Shown here: in pieces, positions 5,650-11,775 of the stretch
Numbering within the stretch: the stretch's first letter is position 1
How the letters are laid out: the number at the start of each line of letters is the position of its first letter
NCBI GenBank assembly: GCA_002413755.1
Contig: DHXQ01000019.1
Location: forward strand, 1 to 12,057
DNA from: Candidatus Saccharibacteria bacterium UBA5152
GTDB taxonomy: Bacteria; Patescibacteriota; Saccharimonadia; Saccharimonadales; UBA4665
Direction of reading: 5' to 3'
Length of the DNA: 12,057 nt
The notes under the pieces: model-generated
What the model was told of the DNA's origin: nothing
The model's database searches: none
What the model saw: the letters and a program-made list of their open reading frames with translations, nothing else
Position numbers and translations under genes: made by a program

Positions 5650-6537
5650 ATGCTCCGAATCCTTAAATTTGTGCGGCAGGTTGTGTATTTCCTGCTAACT
5701 GTTTTCGTTATTTATCTCATATACAACGCCCTGATTGACCTGTTCTTTGACCAGATCCATCTCGTACTTGACCAAGCGCATGCGCTGTTATTACTCGCCA
5801 TACTCCTAGCGCTGTGGCTATTCACTGCGTATTCGGTTATTCCGCGTATCCATCGGCTGCTCGTCAAGTTATACCTGCCGGATTATTTTATTGGCCGGGC
5901 TCGGACGAGCGATGGTCTGTTGGCCGAACCGGTTAACTTGGCCGTGCTGGGCACCCGAGAAGAATTGATTGAGGCGATGGAGAGCAGGGGGTGGAAGCAA
6001 GCTGACCACTTGAAGTTCACCTCGGTACTGAGGATGGGTTGGCGGTCAATTACCAATAAGAGTTATCCGAATGCGCCCGTCAACTCACTTTTTTTATTCA
6101 ACAAGAAGCAGGACCTGGCGTTTGAGCAAGAGGTCGAAAGGAGTCCGCACAAGCGCCATCACATTCGGTTTTGGAAAACGCCCCAGCAGTGGTGGTTACC
6201 AGGTGGTTTTCATGCCGATTGGGTCGGAGCGGCCAGCTATGACCGCAGCCTGGGCTTTTCAGGGTTCAACCTCCAGTTTATACACAGAATGGAGTCTGAT
6301 CTCGATATCGAGCGAGACTATGTGGTGCAGTCACTGCGCAGTACCAGCCACGTACATAAGATATACCGAGTGGAGCGATATGCTAGTGGTTTTCGGGGTC
6401 GTAGTGGCGGTGGTGACTTCATCCAGACCGATGGTAACTTGCCGTTTATTGTTCTGAAGTCAGCGGCGCTGACCAAGTCGAGGCCGGAATCACTCCTGGC
6501 ACATCAGATTGATGACGTTACCGACAGCAAAATTTGA
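5650..6537 (+). CDS. Membrane protein with LssY C-terminal-like domain
   Basis: This 295-residue protein has two N-terminal membrane helices (about 8-30 and 44-64), then a soluble domain. That domain resembles the LssY_C family (C-terminal part of Legionella LssY-type proteins): PVNLAVLGTREELIEAMESRGW (94-115, split by eye into strand and helix), NAPVNSLFLFNKKQDLAFEQ (141-160), KRHHIRFW (168-175), FHADWVGAASYDRSLGF (187-203) and HRMESDLDIERDYV (212-225). Family members usually carry a PAP2 or DedA membrane domain, but this one has only two helices. Biochemical function is unknown. It sits inside the flavin cluster, 19 bp after apbE and 28 bp before the fusion gene, so an accessory role to the redox proteins is likely but inferred. 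No SD is visible; TACAAT ends 7 nt before the ATG, which hints at an internal leaderless start. Confidence 0.7.
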   Translation: MLRILKFVRQVVYFLLTVFVIYLIYNALIDLFFDQIHLVLDQAHALLLLAILLALWLFTAYSVIPRIHRLLVKLYLPDYFIGRARTSDGLLAEPVNLAVLGTREELIEAMESRGWKQADHLKFTSVLRMGWRSITNKSYPNAPVNSLFLFNKKQDLAFEQEVERSPHKRHHIRFWKTPQQWWLPGGFHADWVGAASYDRSLGFSGFNLQFIHRMESDLDIERDYVVQSLRSTSHVHKIYRVERYASGFRGRSGGGDFIQTDGNLPFIVLKSAALTKSRPESLLAHQIDDVTDSKI

Positions 6538-6565
6538 TTTTACTTATGTCTGACGGAGTATACTT

Positions 6566-8053
6566 TTGAATATGCATCCGCTTCGCCGCCTTGATAACTT
6601 CCTGAACGGCATCACAATGTACCGCCTGATGGTGTACATTCTGAGTCTATTGCTGGCACTGGCCTTTGTGTTTATGCTAACCGGCGTGCTGTCGTATTCG
6701 GCAATCGGGCTGGTGATTACCACTGGCGTGCTGACGGTAGCCTGCTTCGTGGCCAATATGGGTCTGGCGAAGCTGTTCAAGATTACACCAAACCATGAAT
6801 CCGGTATTATCACCACCTTGATACTGGCCTGCATATTGCCGCAGACCACTACCTTGCACCGGGCGCTGCTGATAGCGTTGACCGGAGTGCTAGCGATGGC
6901 AGTCAAATACATCTTGGTGTGGCGTGGCAGCCACTTCTTGAACCCAGCCGCGGCTGCGGCGACGATTGTCAGCCTGCTCGGACTATTGCCCATCACCTGG
7001 TGGATCGGCAACCCGACGATGGTCATACCGACCTTCATACTCGGTATGCTGATCCTGCGTAAAACCCGGCGCTTTACGCTGTACATTGTTTTTGTGCTGA
7101 CGGCTGCTGCCATGATGTTGCTGGTGTCAGCGGTCCACGGAGTGGCGGCCGGCTCGGCTCTCTACACTTTGATATTCTCGTACCCACTGGTATTCCTGGG
7201 CACCATTATGCTGACCGAGCCAACCACCATGCCGGCCGGGCGCTTTTACCAGGGATTGTACGCCGCAATTGTCGGTGTTTTGTTTAGTGCGCAGCTCGAT
7301 CTGGGCTTTGTCTCGACATCACCGCACATTGCTTTGATCATCGGTAATATTTTCAGCTTGATTGTCTCGCCGAAACAGGGCATCCGAGCCGTGCTCAAGG
7401 GCCGCACCGGGATCGGTAATAACCTCTATGATTTTGCCTTTTCAATGCCCACCGGCCGCCACTTGCCGTATCGGCCGGGCCAATACCTGGAGTGGACGCT
7501 GCCTGGTGTCAAGCTCGACGCCCGCGGCAACCGCCGGACCTTCACCATCTCGTCATCTCCTACCGAGAAGGAGCTGCACGTCACGATTAAAACTTACGAA
7601 CCATCCAGTGCCTTCAAGCGCCGTTTCCTGGAGCTGAAACCGGGCGACGTTGTCTTGGCGGGACACATCGGCGGCAACTTCACCATGCCGGCTGATACCA
7701 CCCAGAAGCTATTATTTGTGGCCGGTGGCATTGGTATCACGCCGTTCCGCAGCATGCTGAAATATTTGGTCGACATTGATCAAAAGCGCGACATCTATCT
7801 GATTTATGCCGCCCGGCCAGATGAATTTGCCTTCAAGGCGGATTTTGACGCCGCTACCGCTCAAGGCGTGAAGACGATTCGTATCAATGACATGCTCGAC
7901 GCTGCTAAACTGGCCGAATTGGTTCCCGATTATGCTGCACGCGCTACCTATATTTCCGGTCCGCCGCCGATGGTACGGGCGCTTAAGGCTGCCTTGCTGG
8001 CCGCCGGTATCAAACCTACTTCGATTCACACCGATCTCTTCACTGGCTATTAA
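6566..8053 (+). CDS. RnfD/NqrB-like membrane domain fused to FAD/NAD(P) oxidoreductase domain
   Basis: The N-terminal 270 or so residues form a polytopic membrane domain of the RnfD/NqrB type. Supporting motifs are FLNPAAAAAT (124-133) and LTEPTTMPAGR (216-226), a pattern seen at the end of that family. Residues 280-495 are a ferredoxin-NADP reductase-like module. The FAD site is RPGQYLEW (303-310) and RRTFTISSSP (323-332), the NAD(P) site is GGIGITPFRSM (387-397), and GPPPM is at 465-469. The likely reaction is oxidation of NAD(P)H with electrons passed to the membrane domain and then to the FMN protein. No SGAT-type flavinylation motif is evident in the membrane part, and no 2Fe-2S ferredoxin domain is present, unlike NqrF. 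TTG 6566 has GGAG 7 nt upstream and is preferred to ATG 6572. It is the last gene of the cluster. Confidence 0.85.
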   Translation: MNMHPLRRLDNFLNGITMYRLMVYILSLLLALAFVFMLTGVLSYSAIGLVITTGVLTVACFVANMGLAKLFKITPNHESGIITTLILACILPQTTTLHRALLIALTGVLAMAVKYILVWRGSHFLNPAAAAATIVSLLGLLPITWWIGNPTMVIPTFILGMLILRKTRRFTLYIVFVLTAAAMMLLVSAVHGVAAGSALYTLIFSYPLVFLGTIMLTEPTTMPAGRFYQGLYAAIVGVLFSAQLDLGFVSTSPHIALIIGNIFSLIVSPKQGIRAVLKGRTGIGNNLYDFAFSMPTGRHLPYRPGQYLEWTLPGVKLDARGNRRTFTISSSPTEKELHVTIKTYEPSSAFKRRFLELKPGDVVLAGHIGGNFTMPADTTQKLLFVAGGIGITPFRSMLKYLVDIDQKRDIYLIYAARPDEFAFKADFDAATAQGVKTIRINDMLDAAKLAELVPDYAARATYISGPPPMVRALKAALLAAGIKPTSIHTDLFTGY

Positions 8054-8100
8054 GCTACAGCTCATGTCTAACTCTTTGATTCGCTATGTCCTATGCGTAG

Positions 8101-8153
8101 ACTCGGTAATTTGTACGCCAATTGTGTTACAAATGATACACAAATTACCGAGT
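8101..8153. repeat. 53-bp dyad with perfect 14-bp arms
   Basis: ACTCGGTAATTTGT (8101-8114) is the exact reverse complement of ACAAATTACCGAGT (8140-8153). The 25-nt centre carries a smaller TTGT/ACAA pairing. It lies 47 bp after the fusion gene's stop. No U-run follows, so it may be a 3'-end stabiliser, a processing site, a regulator site or a small element remnant rather than a standard terminator. Confidence 0.6.
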
Positions 8154-8170
8154 CATCTCGACGGGCGTGC

Positions 8171-8192
8171 GCCTCCACGGTGAGGCAATTTT
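8171..8192 (+). terminator. Possible terminator of the flavin cluster
   Basis: GCCTC (8171-8175) pairs with GAGGC (8182-8186) over a 6-nt loop and is followed by AATTTT. The stem is short and the U-run weak, so it is only a candidate end for transcripts of the upstream cluster. Confidence 0.35.
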
Positions 8193-8219
8193 GACTGCCC
8201 TGAGAGCCTATGTTAAGCT
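8191..8219 (+). promoter_or_regulatory. Candidate promoter of the metK transcript
   Basis: TTGACT (8191-8196) and TAAGCT (8214-8219) are separated by 17 bp. Transcription would begin near 8226, just before the riboswitch P1 strand at 8239. The -35 is good and the -10 poor, so this rests mainly on position. Confidence 0.4.
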
Positions 8220-8238
8220 ACGAGGGATTAACAATTTA

Positions 8239-8402
8239 AATATGCAGAGTGCGGAGAGAGATCTAGCTCATTGACCCGCCAGCAACCTACTCATACTTTC
8301 GGTATGTGTAAGGTGCTCCGTCTAGCCCGACCAACATCAGTGCCGGGGAAGATATTGATTCTCTTCAATTCTTTCTGTGGCATATGTGTTGGCAAGAAAG
8401 GA
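8239..8402 (+). ncRNA. SAM-I (S-box) riboswitch controlling metK, with SD-sequestering stem
   Basis: The aptamer can be aligned by eye to the SAM-I class. P1 is AATAT (8239-8243) with ATATT (8352-8356). P2 is GCGG (8251-8254) with CCGC (8276-8279), enclosing a GAG/CTC hairpin, then ATTGA and the conserved GCAACC (8282-8287). P3 is a long hairpin, ACCT...CATAC-tttcg-GTATG...AGGT (8285-8314), followed by GTGCT. P4 is CCCG/CGGG (8326-8329, 8344-8347), then GGAAGATA. Beyond the aptamer, TTCTTTCT (8369-8376) can pair with AGAAAGGA (8395-8402), hiding the metK Shine-Dalgarno. GAAGA (8348-8352) can instead pair with TCTTC (8362-8366), disrupting P1. This fits translational repression by S-adenosylmethionine, the product of MetK. 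Confidence 0.85.
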
Positions 8403-8409
8403 TATTTTT

Positions 8410-9585
8410 ATGTCAAATGTAACCTCAACCAGCTCGAGCTCGGCTACTGCCGACGTTCGCTTATTCACCAGTGAGTCAGTCTGCGCTGGCCACCCCGATA
8501 AAATTTGTGACGCCATTAGCGACGCCATCGTTGACGCCGCTCTAGCCCAGGATCCGCACAGCCGAACCGGTATCGAAACCGTCGCTGGCGCTAACAAGAT
8601 CGCCCTCTTTGGTGAGATCAAAACGACGGCTGATATTAACTTTGAAAAGATTGCCCGCGATACCGTCAAGCGCCTGGGCTACACCGTGCCAGCCTGGGGA
8701 TTTAGCCAGGAATCGGAGTTCAGCAATGACGTCCACCAGCAATCACCCGAGATCGCCCTCGGTGTTGACAGGCTCGAAAGCGCCAACCGCGACGACGAAG
8801 TCGGCGCTGGCGACCAGGGTATGATGTTCGGCTATGCCTGCGACGAAACTCCGGAATTGATGCCATTACCGATCGTGTTGGCTCACGCCCTGACACGCCG
8901 CATCGACGAAGCCCGTGAATCCAGCGAGCTGAAGTGGTTGCGCCCCGACGGCAAGACCCAGGTTACCGTCCGCTATGAAAACGACAAGCCGGTGGCCATC
9001 GAAAAGGTGGTGGTGGCCGTGGCTCACGCCGAAGACATCAGCGCGGCTGACGTCCGCGCGCAGGTCATCGAGTCGATCATCACACCAGTACTTACCAAGT
9101 ATAAGTTCGCCGTTCCGGCCGACGCCGGCATTACCGTCAACGGTACTGGCCTGTGGCACATTCCCGGTCCGGAATCAGATGCCGGACTGACCGGTCGCAA
9201 GATTGTCGTCGACACCTACGGCGGCTATGCCCGGGTTGGCGGTGGTGCCTTCAGTGGCAAAGACCCCAGCAAAGTCGACCGTTCGGGTGCTTACGCTGCC
9301 CGCTACATCGCTAAGAACATTGTCGCCGCTGGCCTGGCTACCAAGTGCGAGGTGGGACTAGCCTATGTTATTGGTCAACCGCTACCGCTGATGCAGACCA
9401 TCGAGACCTTCGGTACCGAGACCGTCGGCGAAGCCGAACTCCACGCCTTCAAAGACAAACTCATCGACACCAGCGTCAAAGGTATCATCGAAACTCTCGA
9501 TCTGGCGCGGCCGATCTACAGTGCCACTTCGGCCTACGGCCACTTCGGTGATAAGGATCTGCCTTGGGAGAAAATCGCGAAATAG
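8410..9585 (+). CDS. metK: S-adenosylmethionine synthetase
   Basis: MetK makes S-adenosylmethionine from methionine and ATP in the cytosol, normally as a tetramer. The 391-residue protein has the normal bacterial length and all main signatures: GHPDK (27-31) near the N-terminus, GAGDQG (132-137), SDAGLTGRKI near 256-265 and the Gly-rich loop GGGAFSGKDPSKVDRSGAY (277-295). The segment before SDAGLTGRK reads NGTGLWHIPGPE rather than the commoner NPTGRFVIGGP, a mild variant. ATG 8410 is chosen over GTG 8377, because AAAGGA (8397-8402) sits 7 nt upstream of the ATG and inside the longer frame. A SAM-I riboswitch precedes it, so feedback control by its product is expected. It is monocistronic, ending before the hairpins at 9594-9789. 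Confidence 0.97.
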   Translation: MSNVTSTSSSSATADVRLFTSESVCAGHPDKICDAISDAIVDAALAQDPHSRTGIETVAGANKIALFGEIKTTADINFEKIARDTVKRLGYTVPAWGFSQESEFSNDVHQQSPEIALGVDRLESANRDDEVGAGDQGMMFGYACDETPELMPLPIVLAHALTRRIDEARESSELKWLRPDGKTQVTVRYENDKPVAIEKVVVAVAHAEDISAADVRAQVIESIITPVLTKYKFAVPADAGITVNGTGLWHIPGPESDAGLTGRKIVVDTYGGYARVGGGAFSGKDPSKVDRSGAYAARYIAKNIVAAGLATKCEVGLAYVIGQPLPLMQTIETFGTETVGEAELHAFKDKLIDTSVKGIIETLDLARPIYSATSAYGHFGDKDLPWEKIAK

Positions 9586-9593
9586 CTGCATCT

Positions 9594-9709
9594 GTGTTTT
9601 TATGGACTCAGCCGAAGTGGAGCCGGTGTGGTGATGTCGCGGAGATGCGATACTTTAGTATGCAGCTCAGGCGACTCACCCTCCGCGCGTGAACGGTCCA
9701 TAAAAATAC
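9594..9709. other. 116-nt rod-like inverted-repeat structure after metK
   Basis: GTGTTTTTATGGAC (9594-9607) pairs with GTCCATAAAAATAC (9696-9709), with one G-T pair. Inside lie GTGGAG/CTCCGC, then GGTGATGTCGC/GCGACTCACC (one bulge), then GAG/CTC and GC-g-ATAC-ttta-GTATGC at the tip. Almost the whole span folds into one long hairpin with a 7-nt bulge. It starts 8 bp after the metK stop. SRP RNA hallmarks are absent and no target duplication was seen. It could be a small RNA, the 3' UTR of metK, or a mobile inverted-repeat remnant. Confidence 0.55.
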
Positions 9710-9759
9710 TGATACGCTATTCGCACCTTGCTCCACACGCTAAGCTTCTACATCCAAAT

Positions 9760-9789
9760 AAATAACCGCCCCCGAGGGGGCGGTTATTT
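9760..9789. terminator. Strong bidirectional intrinsic terminator between metK and the PKD surface gene
   Basis: AAATAACCGCCCCC (9760-9773) and GGGGGCGGTTATTT (9776-9789) form an exact inverted repeat. Folding gives a GC-rich stem with a CGAG loop, flanked by TTATTT on either strand. It can end both metK (plus) and the surface-protein gene (minus), which stops at 9808. Confidence 0.9.
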
Positions 9790-9807
9790 GTCAGTCAGCC
9801 TTTATTG

Positions 9808-11157
9808 TTAGCCACGGTTCATGCGGCGGCGGATGATCTGGTGGGCAGCAGCACCGAAGACGCTTGTGCCGGCGAACAATCCAGCGATTGCGCCAGGACC
9901 GCTGTTAGCCAATTCTTTTGGCTTCTCAACACAGTTGGCGTTTTGAGTTTCTGTAGGTACACAGGTTGGAGGAATTGGGTTACAATTCTGATCTTCACCA
10001 GGCTTAGGAGTACAAGGTTGTACGGGAACGCTGACGGAGACCTTACAATCAACCGATGTTACACCATTCGGGAAGTTATTGCTGTAAACTTTGACGGTAG
10101 CAACGTAAGGAGTGGCTCGGGGAGCGAAGGTGTGGACCGCAGACGCAGTTTTGGCGCTGGTTTCTACAGTCTTGGTTGTGCTGTCTGAGAAGTCGAAGAC
10201 ATATCGGGTGATAGTAGTCTTGGTTGGCAGAGCAGTTGCAACAAGTGTGTAGTCGGTATCTGAACCCCGGACGATTGTAGCGGTCAAAGACTTACAAACG
10301 AGAGCGGGCTTAATTGGAGCTGGAGGAGTGGTAATAGTGACAGCACAGTTAGCGTTGGTGTTTGAATCATCGGCACTATAGACAGTCACTCTAACAGTGT
10401 ACGACTTAGAGTAAGCAGCAAACTTGTGCGTTACTGTCGTAGTAGTTGCGTTAGTCAAAACCGGACGGATGAGGCTGTTATCGCCAAAGTCGAAGACGTA
10501 TTTTACGATCTGAGTGTTGCGAGCGCTGGCGGTAGCGGTGAAGCTGTAAGTCAGAGCAGTGCTGGTAGCAGCACCAGTAAGTTTTTCACACTTCAGAACT
10601 GGCCTAACAGGGGTTACTTTAACTGCGTTACCACAGTTAATCATAACGACTGCGTCGACAAGGTTACCGTTGTAGTGGACCAAGACCTGGACAGATGCGT
10701 TTTCAAATGAAGTGGTAGTCTTGCGGGCCCAAACGCCGTCTTTAATTTTGACGAATCCATCGCCGCCGTTAAAACGAGCGCTTACCCAGGCGTCTGTCGC
10801 AACAGTTTCGCCGTTAACTTTGACTGTACCATCACGGTACAGAGTACCGAGTTTGGTGTTATCAGTATTCATGTTGCTGACATCAGCGCTGCTGAGGCCG
10901 GCCCATGCAAAGATTGCTTGCAGGTCAGTGTGACCATTGTCGTTGTTTGTGTTGTAGATATCCTTAATTGAACCGATGTAACCGCCGAGGCTACTACCGT
11001 TCAAACCACAATGGATAATGTTTACTTGATCACAGCTGGCTGCGAGAGCCTTAGCCGGGCTAAAACCAACAGTACCGACGGTAGCAATAGCGACAGCTAA
11101 AACAGCACCGGCGATAAGCAGTTTGCTCTTACGAGCGAGTTTAGTAAAAAGCTTCAT
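9808..11157 (-). CDS. Secreted surface protein: IIHCG domain, two PKD-like repeats, ANSGPG anchor
   Basis: The 449-residue product begins with a signal peptide (basic MKLFTKLARKSK, hydrophobic 13-31, AKALAA cleavage site near 40). A domain at 42-178 starts CDQVNIIHCG and contains GTLYRDGTVKVNGETVATDA (104-123) and INCGN (173-177); it is paralogous to the domain in the protein at 3266-4093. Two PKD-like beta repeats follow, marked KYVFDFGDNS (219-228) and RYVFDFSDST (318-327). Each starts and ends with a cysteine (190/271 and 288/371), which suggests disulfides. A short Cys/Pro-rich stretch (381-410) precedes LANSGPG (416-422), a hydrophobic helix and an IIRRRMNRG tail, like a sorting signal. 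ATG 11157 is preferred to GTG 11166, because AAGGAG (11171-11166) overlaps the GTG and sits 8 nt before the ATG. An adhesive or wall role is inferred. Confidence 0.8.
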   Translation of the reverse strand: MKLFTKLARKSKLLIAGAVLAVAIATVGTVGFSPAKALAASCDQVNIIHCGLNGSSLGGYIGSIKDIYNTNNDNGHTDLQAIFAWAGLSSADVSNMNTDNTKLGTLYRDGTVKVNGETVATDAWVSARFNGGDGFVKIKDGVWARKTTTSFENASVQVLVHYNGNLVDAVVMINCGNAVKVTPVRPVLKCEKLTGAATSTALTYSFTATASARNTQIVKYVFDFGDNSLIRPVLTNATTTTVTHKFAAYSKSYTVRVTVYSADDSNTNANCAVTITTPPAPIKPALVCKSLTATIVRGSDTDYTLVATALPTKTTITRYVFDFSDSTTKTVETSAKTASAVHTFAPRATPYVATVKVYSNNFPNGVTSVDCKVSVSVPVQPCTPKPGEDQNCNPIPPTCVPTETQNANCVEKPKELANSGPGAIAGLFAGTSVFGAAAHQIIRRRMNRG

Positions 11158-11186
11158 AGATTGCACTCCTTAAGTCAATTCATCAC

Positions 11187-11215
11187 ATCATACACTACAA
11201 TTTGCAAATTGTCAA
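11187..11215 (-). promoter_or_regulatory. Strong sigma70-type promoter with embedded palindrome for the PKD surface gene
   Basis: On the minus strand a perfect TTGACA (11215-11210) is followed by a 17-bp spacer and TATGAT (11192-11187). A perfect 16-bp palindrome, ACAATTTGCAAATTGT (11197-11212), overlaps the -35 and fills most of the spacer, a good place for a repressor or for DNA bending. The leader is about 25 nt and includes AAGGAG. Confidence 0.8.
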
Positions 11216-11339
11216 CACTGCATCATAATATACTTATGCTTATTGACCTCTGGAGATACTTCATGTGCTAAAGAATAATCATTGTATTTTTTAAATATTT
11301 CTTAAAAACACTACCATTTTAGGGAGTTGGCGCCTGGTG

Positions 11340-11345
11340 TATACT
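11340..11345 (+). promoter_or_regulatory. -10 element of the Nudix gene, leaderless start likely
   Basis: TATACT at 11340-11345 lies 7 nt before ATG 11353, so the usual transcription start coincides with the start codon. No Shine-Dalgarno sequence and no clear -35 are present. The upstream AT-rich interval (11216-11339) also holds TTTTTAA/TTAAAAA, a weak dyad, and nothing else I can support. Confidence 0.5.
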
Positions 11346-11352
11346 AACCGCT

Positions 11353-11766
11353 ATGAACCGTAAAATTGACATGCATAAGGCCGCAGCCGTTATCATTCGG
11401 AACCGCAAATTATTGGTCTCGCGCAGCCATGGCAAGGACGTATTTGTAGCCCCTGGCGGCAAATTAGAAGCCGGTGAGACCTCGATTGAGGCGCTAATCC
11501 GTGAACTCGCCGAAGAACAACAGATCACCGTCCAGCCTTCCGACCTACGTTTTATGGGTGAATTCTTCGCCGAAGCCGTTGGCCATGACAATGTCTGGCT
11601 GCAAATGGACGTCTTTTATCTGGATCATTACGAGGGTGAATTAACGCCCAGCCGCGAAATCGCCGAAAACCGCTGGGTTGACTCAGCTGACACCACCACG
11701 CCCCAAGGCTCGATCTTCAGCGACGAAGTTATCCCACGCCTGGTCGCCGAAAAGCTGATCGATTAA
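11353..11766 (+). CDS. Nudix hydrolase
   Basis: This 137-residue protein is a single Nudix domain. These enzymes hydrolyse nucleoside diphosphates linked to another group and often clean up oxidised nucleotides. The Nudix box is at 36-58: G36-x5-E42-x7-R50-E51-L52-x-E54-E55-x-Q57-I58, with the metal-binding glutamates intact. Gln57 replaces the usual glycine near the end of the box. The N-terminal MHKAAAVIIRNRKLLVSRS strand region is typical. Substrate cannot be told from sequence; the short size is compatible with a MutT-like or ADP-ribose-type enzyme. It is convergent with the rarA-like gene, with only 9 bp between the stop codons. Confidence 0.85.
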   Translation: MNRKIDMHKAAAVIIRNRKLLVSRSHGKDVFVAPGGKLEAGETSIEALIRELAEEQQITVQPSDLRFMGEFFAEAVGHDNVWLQMDVFYLDHYEGELTPSREIAENRWVDSADTTTPQGSIFSDEVIPRLVAEKLID

Positions 11767-11775
11767 CAGGGGCGA

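Larger units (their letters stand above)
8054..8238 (+). other. Non-coding interval between the flavin cluster and metK riboswitch
   Basis: No ORF here looks real. The interval holds the 53-bp dyad at 8101-8153, a short GC hairpin followed by AATTTT at 8171-8192, and a possible metK promoter (TTGACT at 8191-8196, 17-bp spacer, TAAGCT at 8214-8219). Each is listed separately below. Confidence 0.5.

Noticed and set aside
8101..8153. CRISPR repeat
   Set aside because: Only one palindromic unit is present, with no direct-repeat and spacer array.
8377..8409. GTG 8377 start for metK
   Set aside because: The extra residues include the Shine-Dalgarno of ATG 8410 and the loop of the riboswitch platform. 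MetK family length fits the ATG.
9345..9591. Frames on both strands overlapping the metK 3' end
   Set aside because: MetK coding is unambiguous across this span. The overlapping frames have Arg/His-rich or random composition with no start signals.
9594..9709. Intrinsic terminator of metK
   Set aside because: The U-run precedes rather than follows the stem on the plus strand, and a canonical terminator is present at 9760-9789.
9805..10933. Plus-strand frames opposite the PKD surface gene
   Set aside because: No Shine-Dalgarno sequences or domains; the minus-strand gene has a signal peptide, PKD motifs, anchor and a near-consensus promoter.
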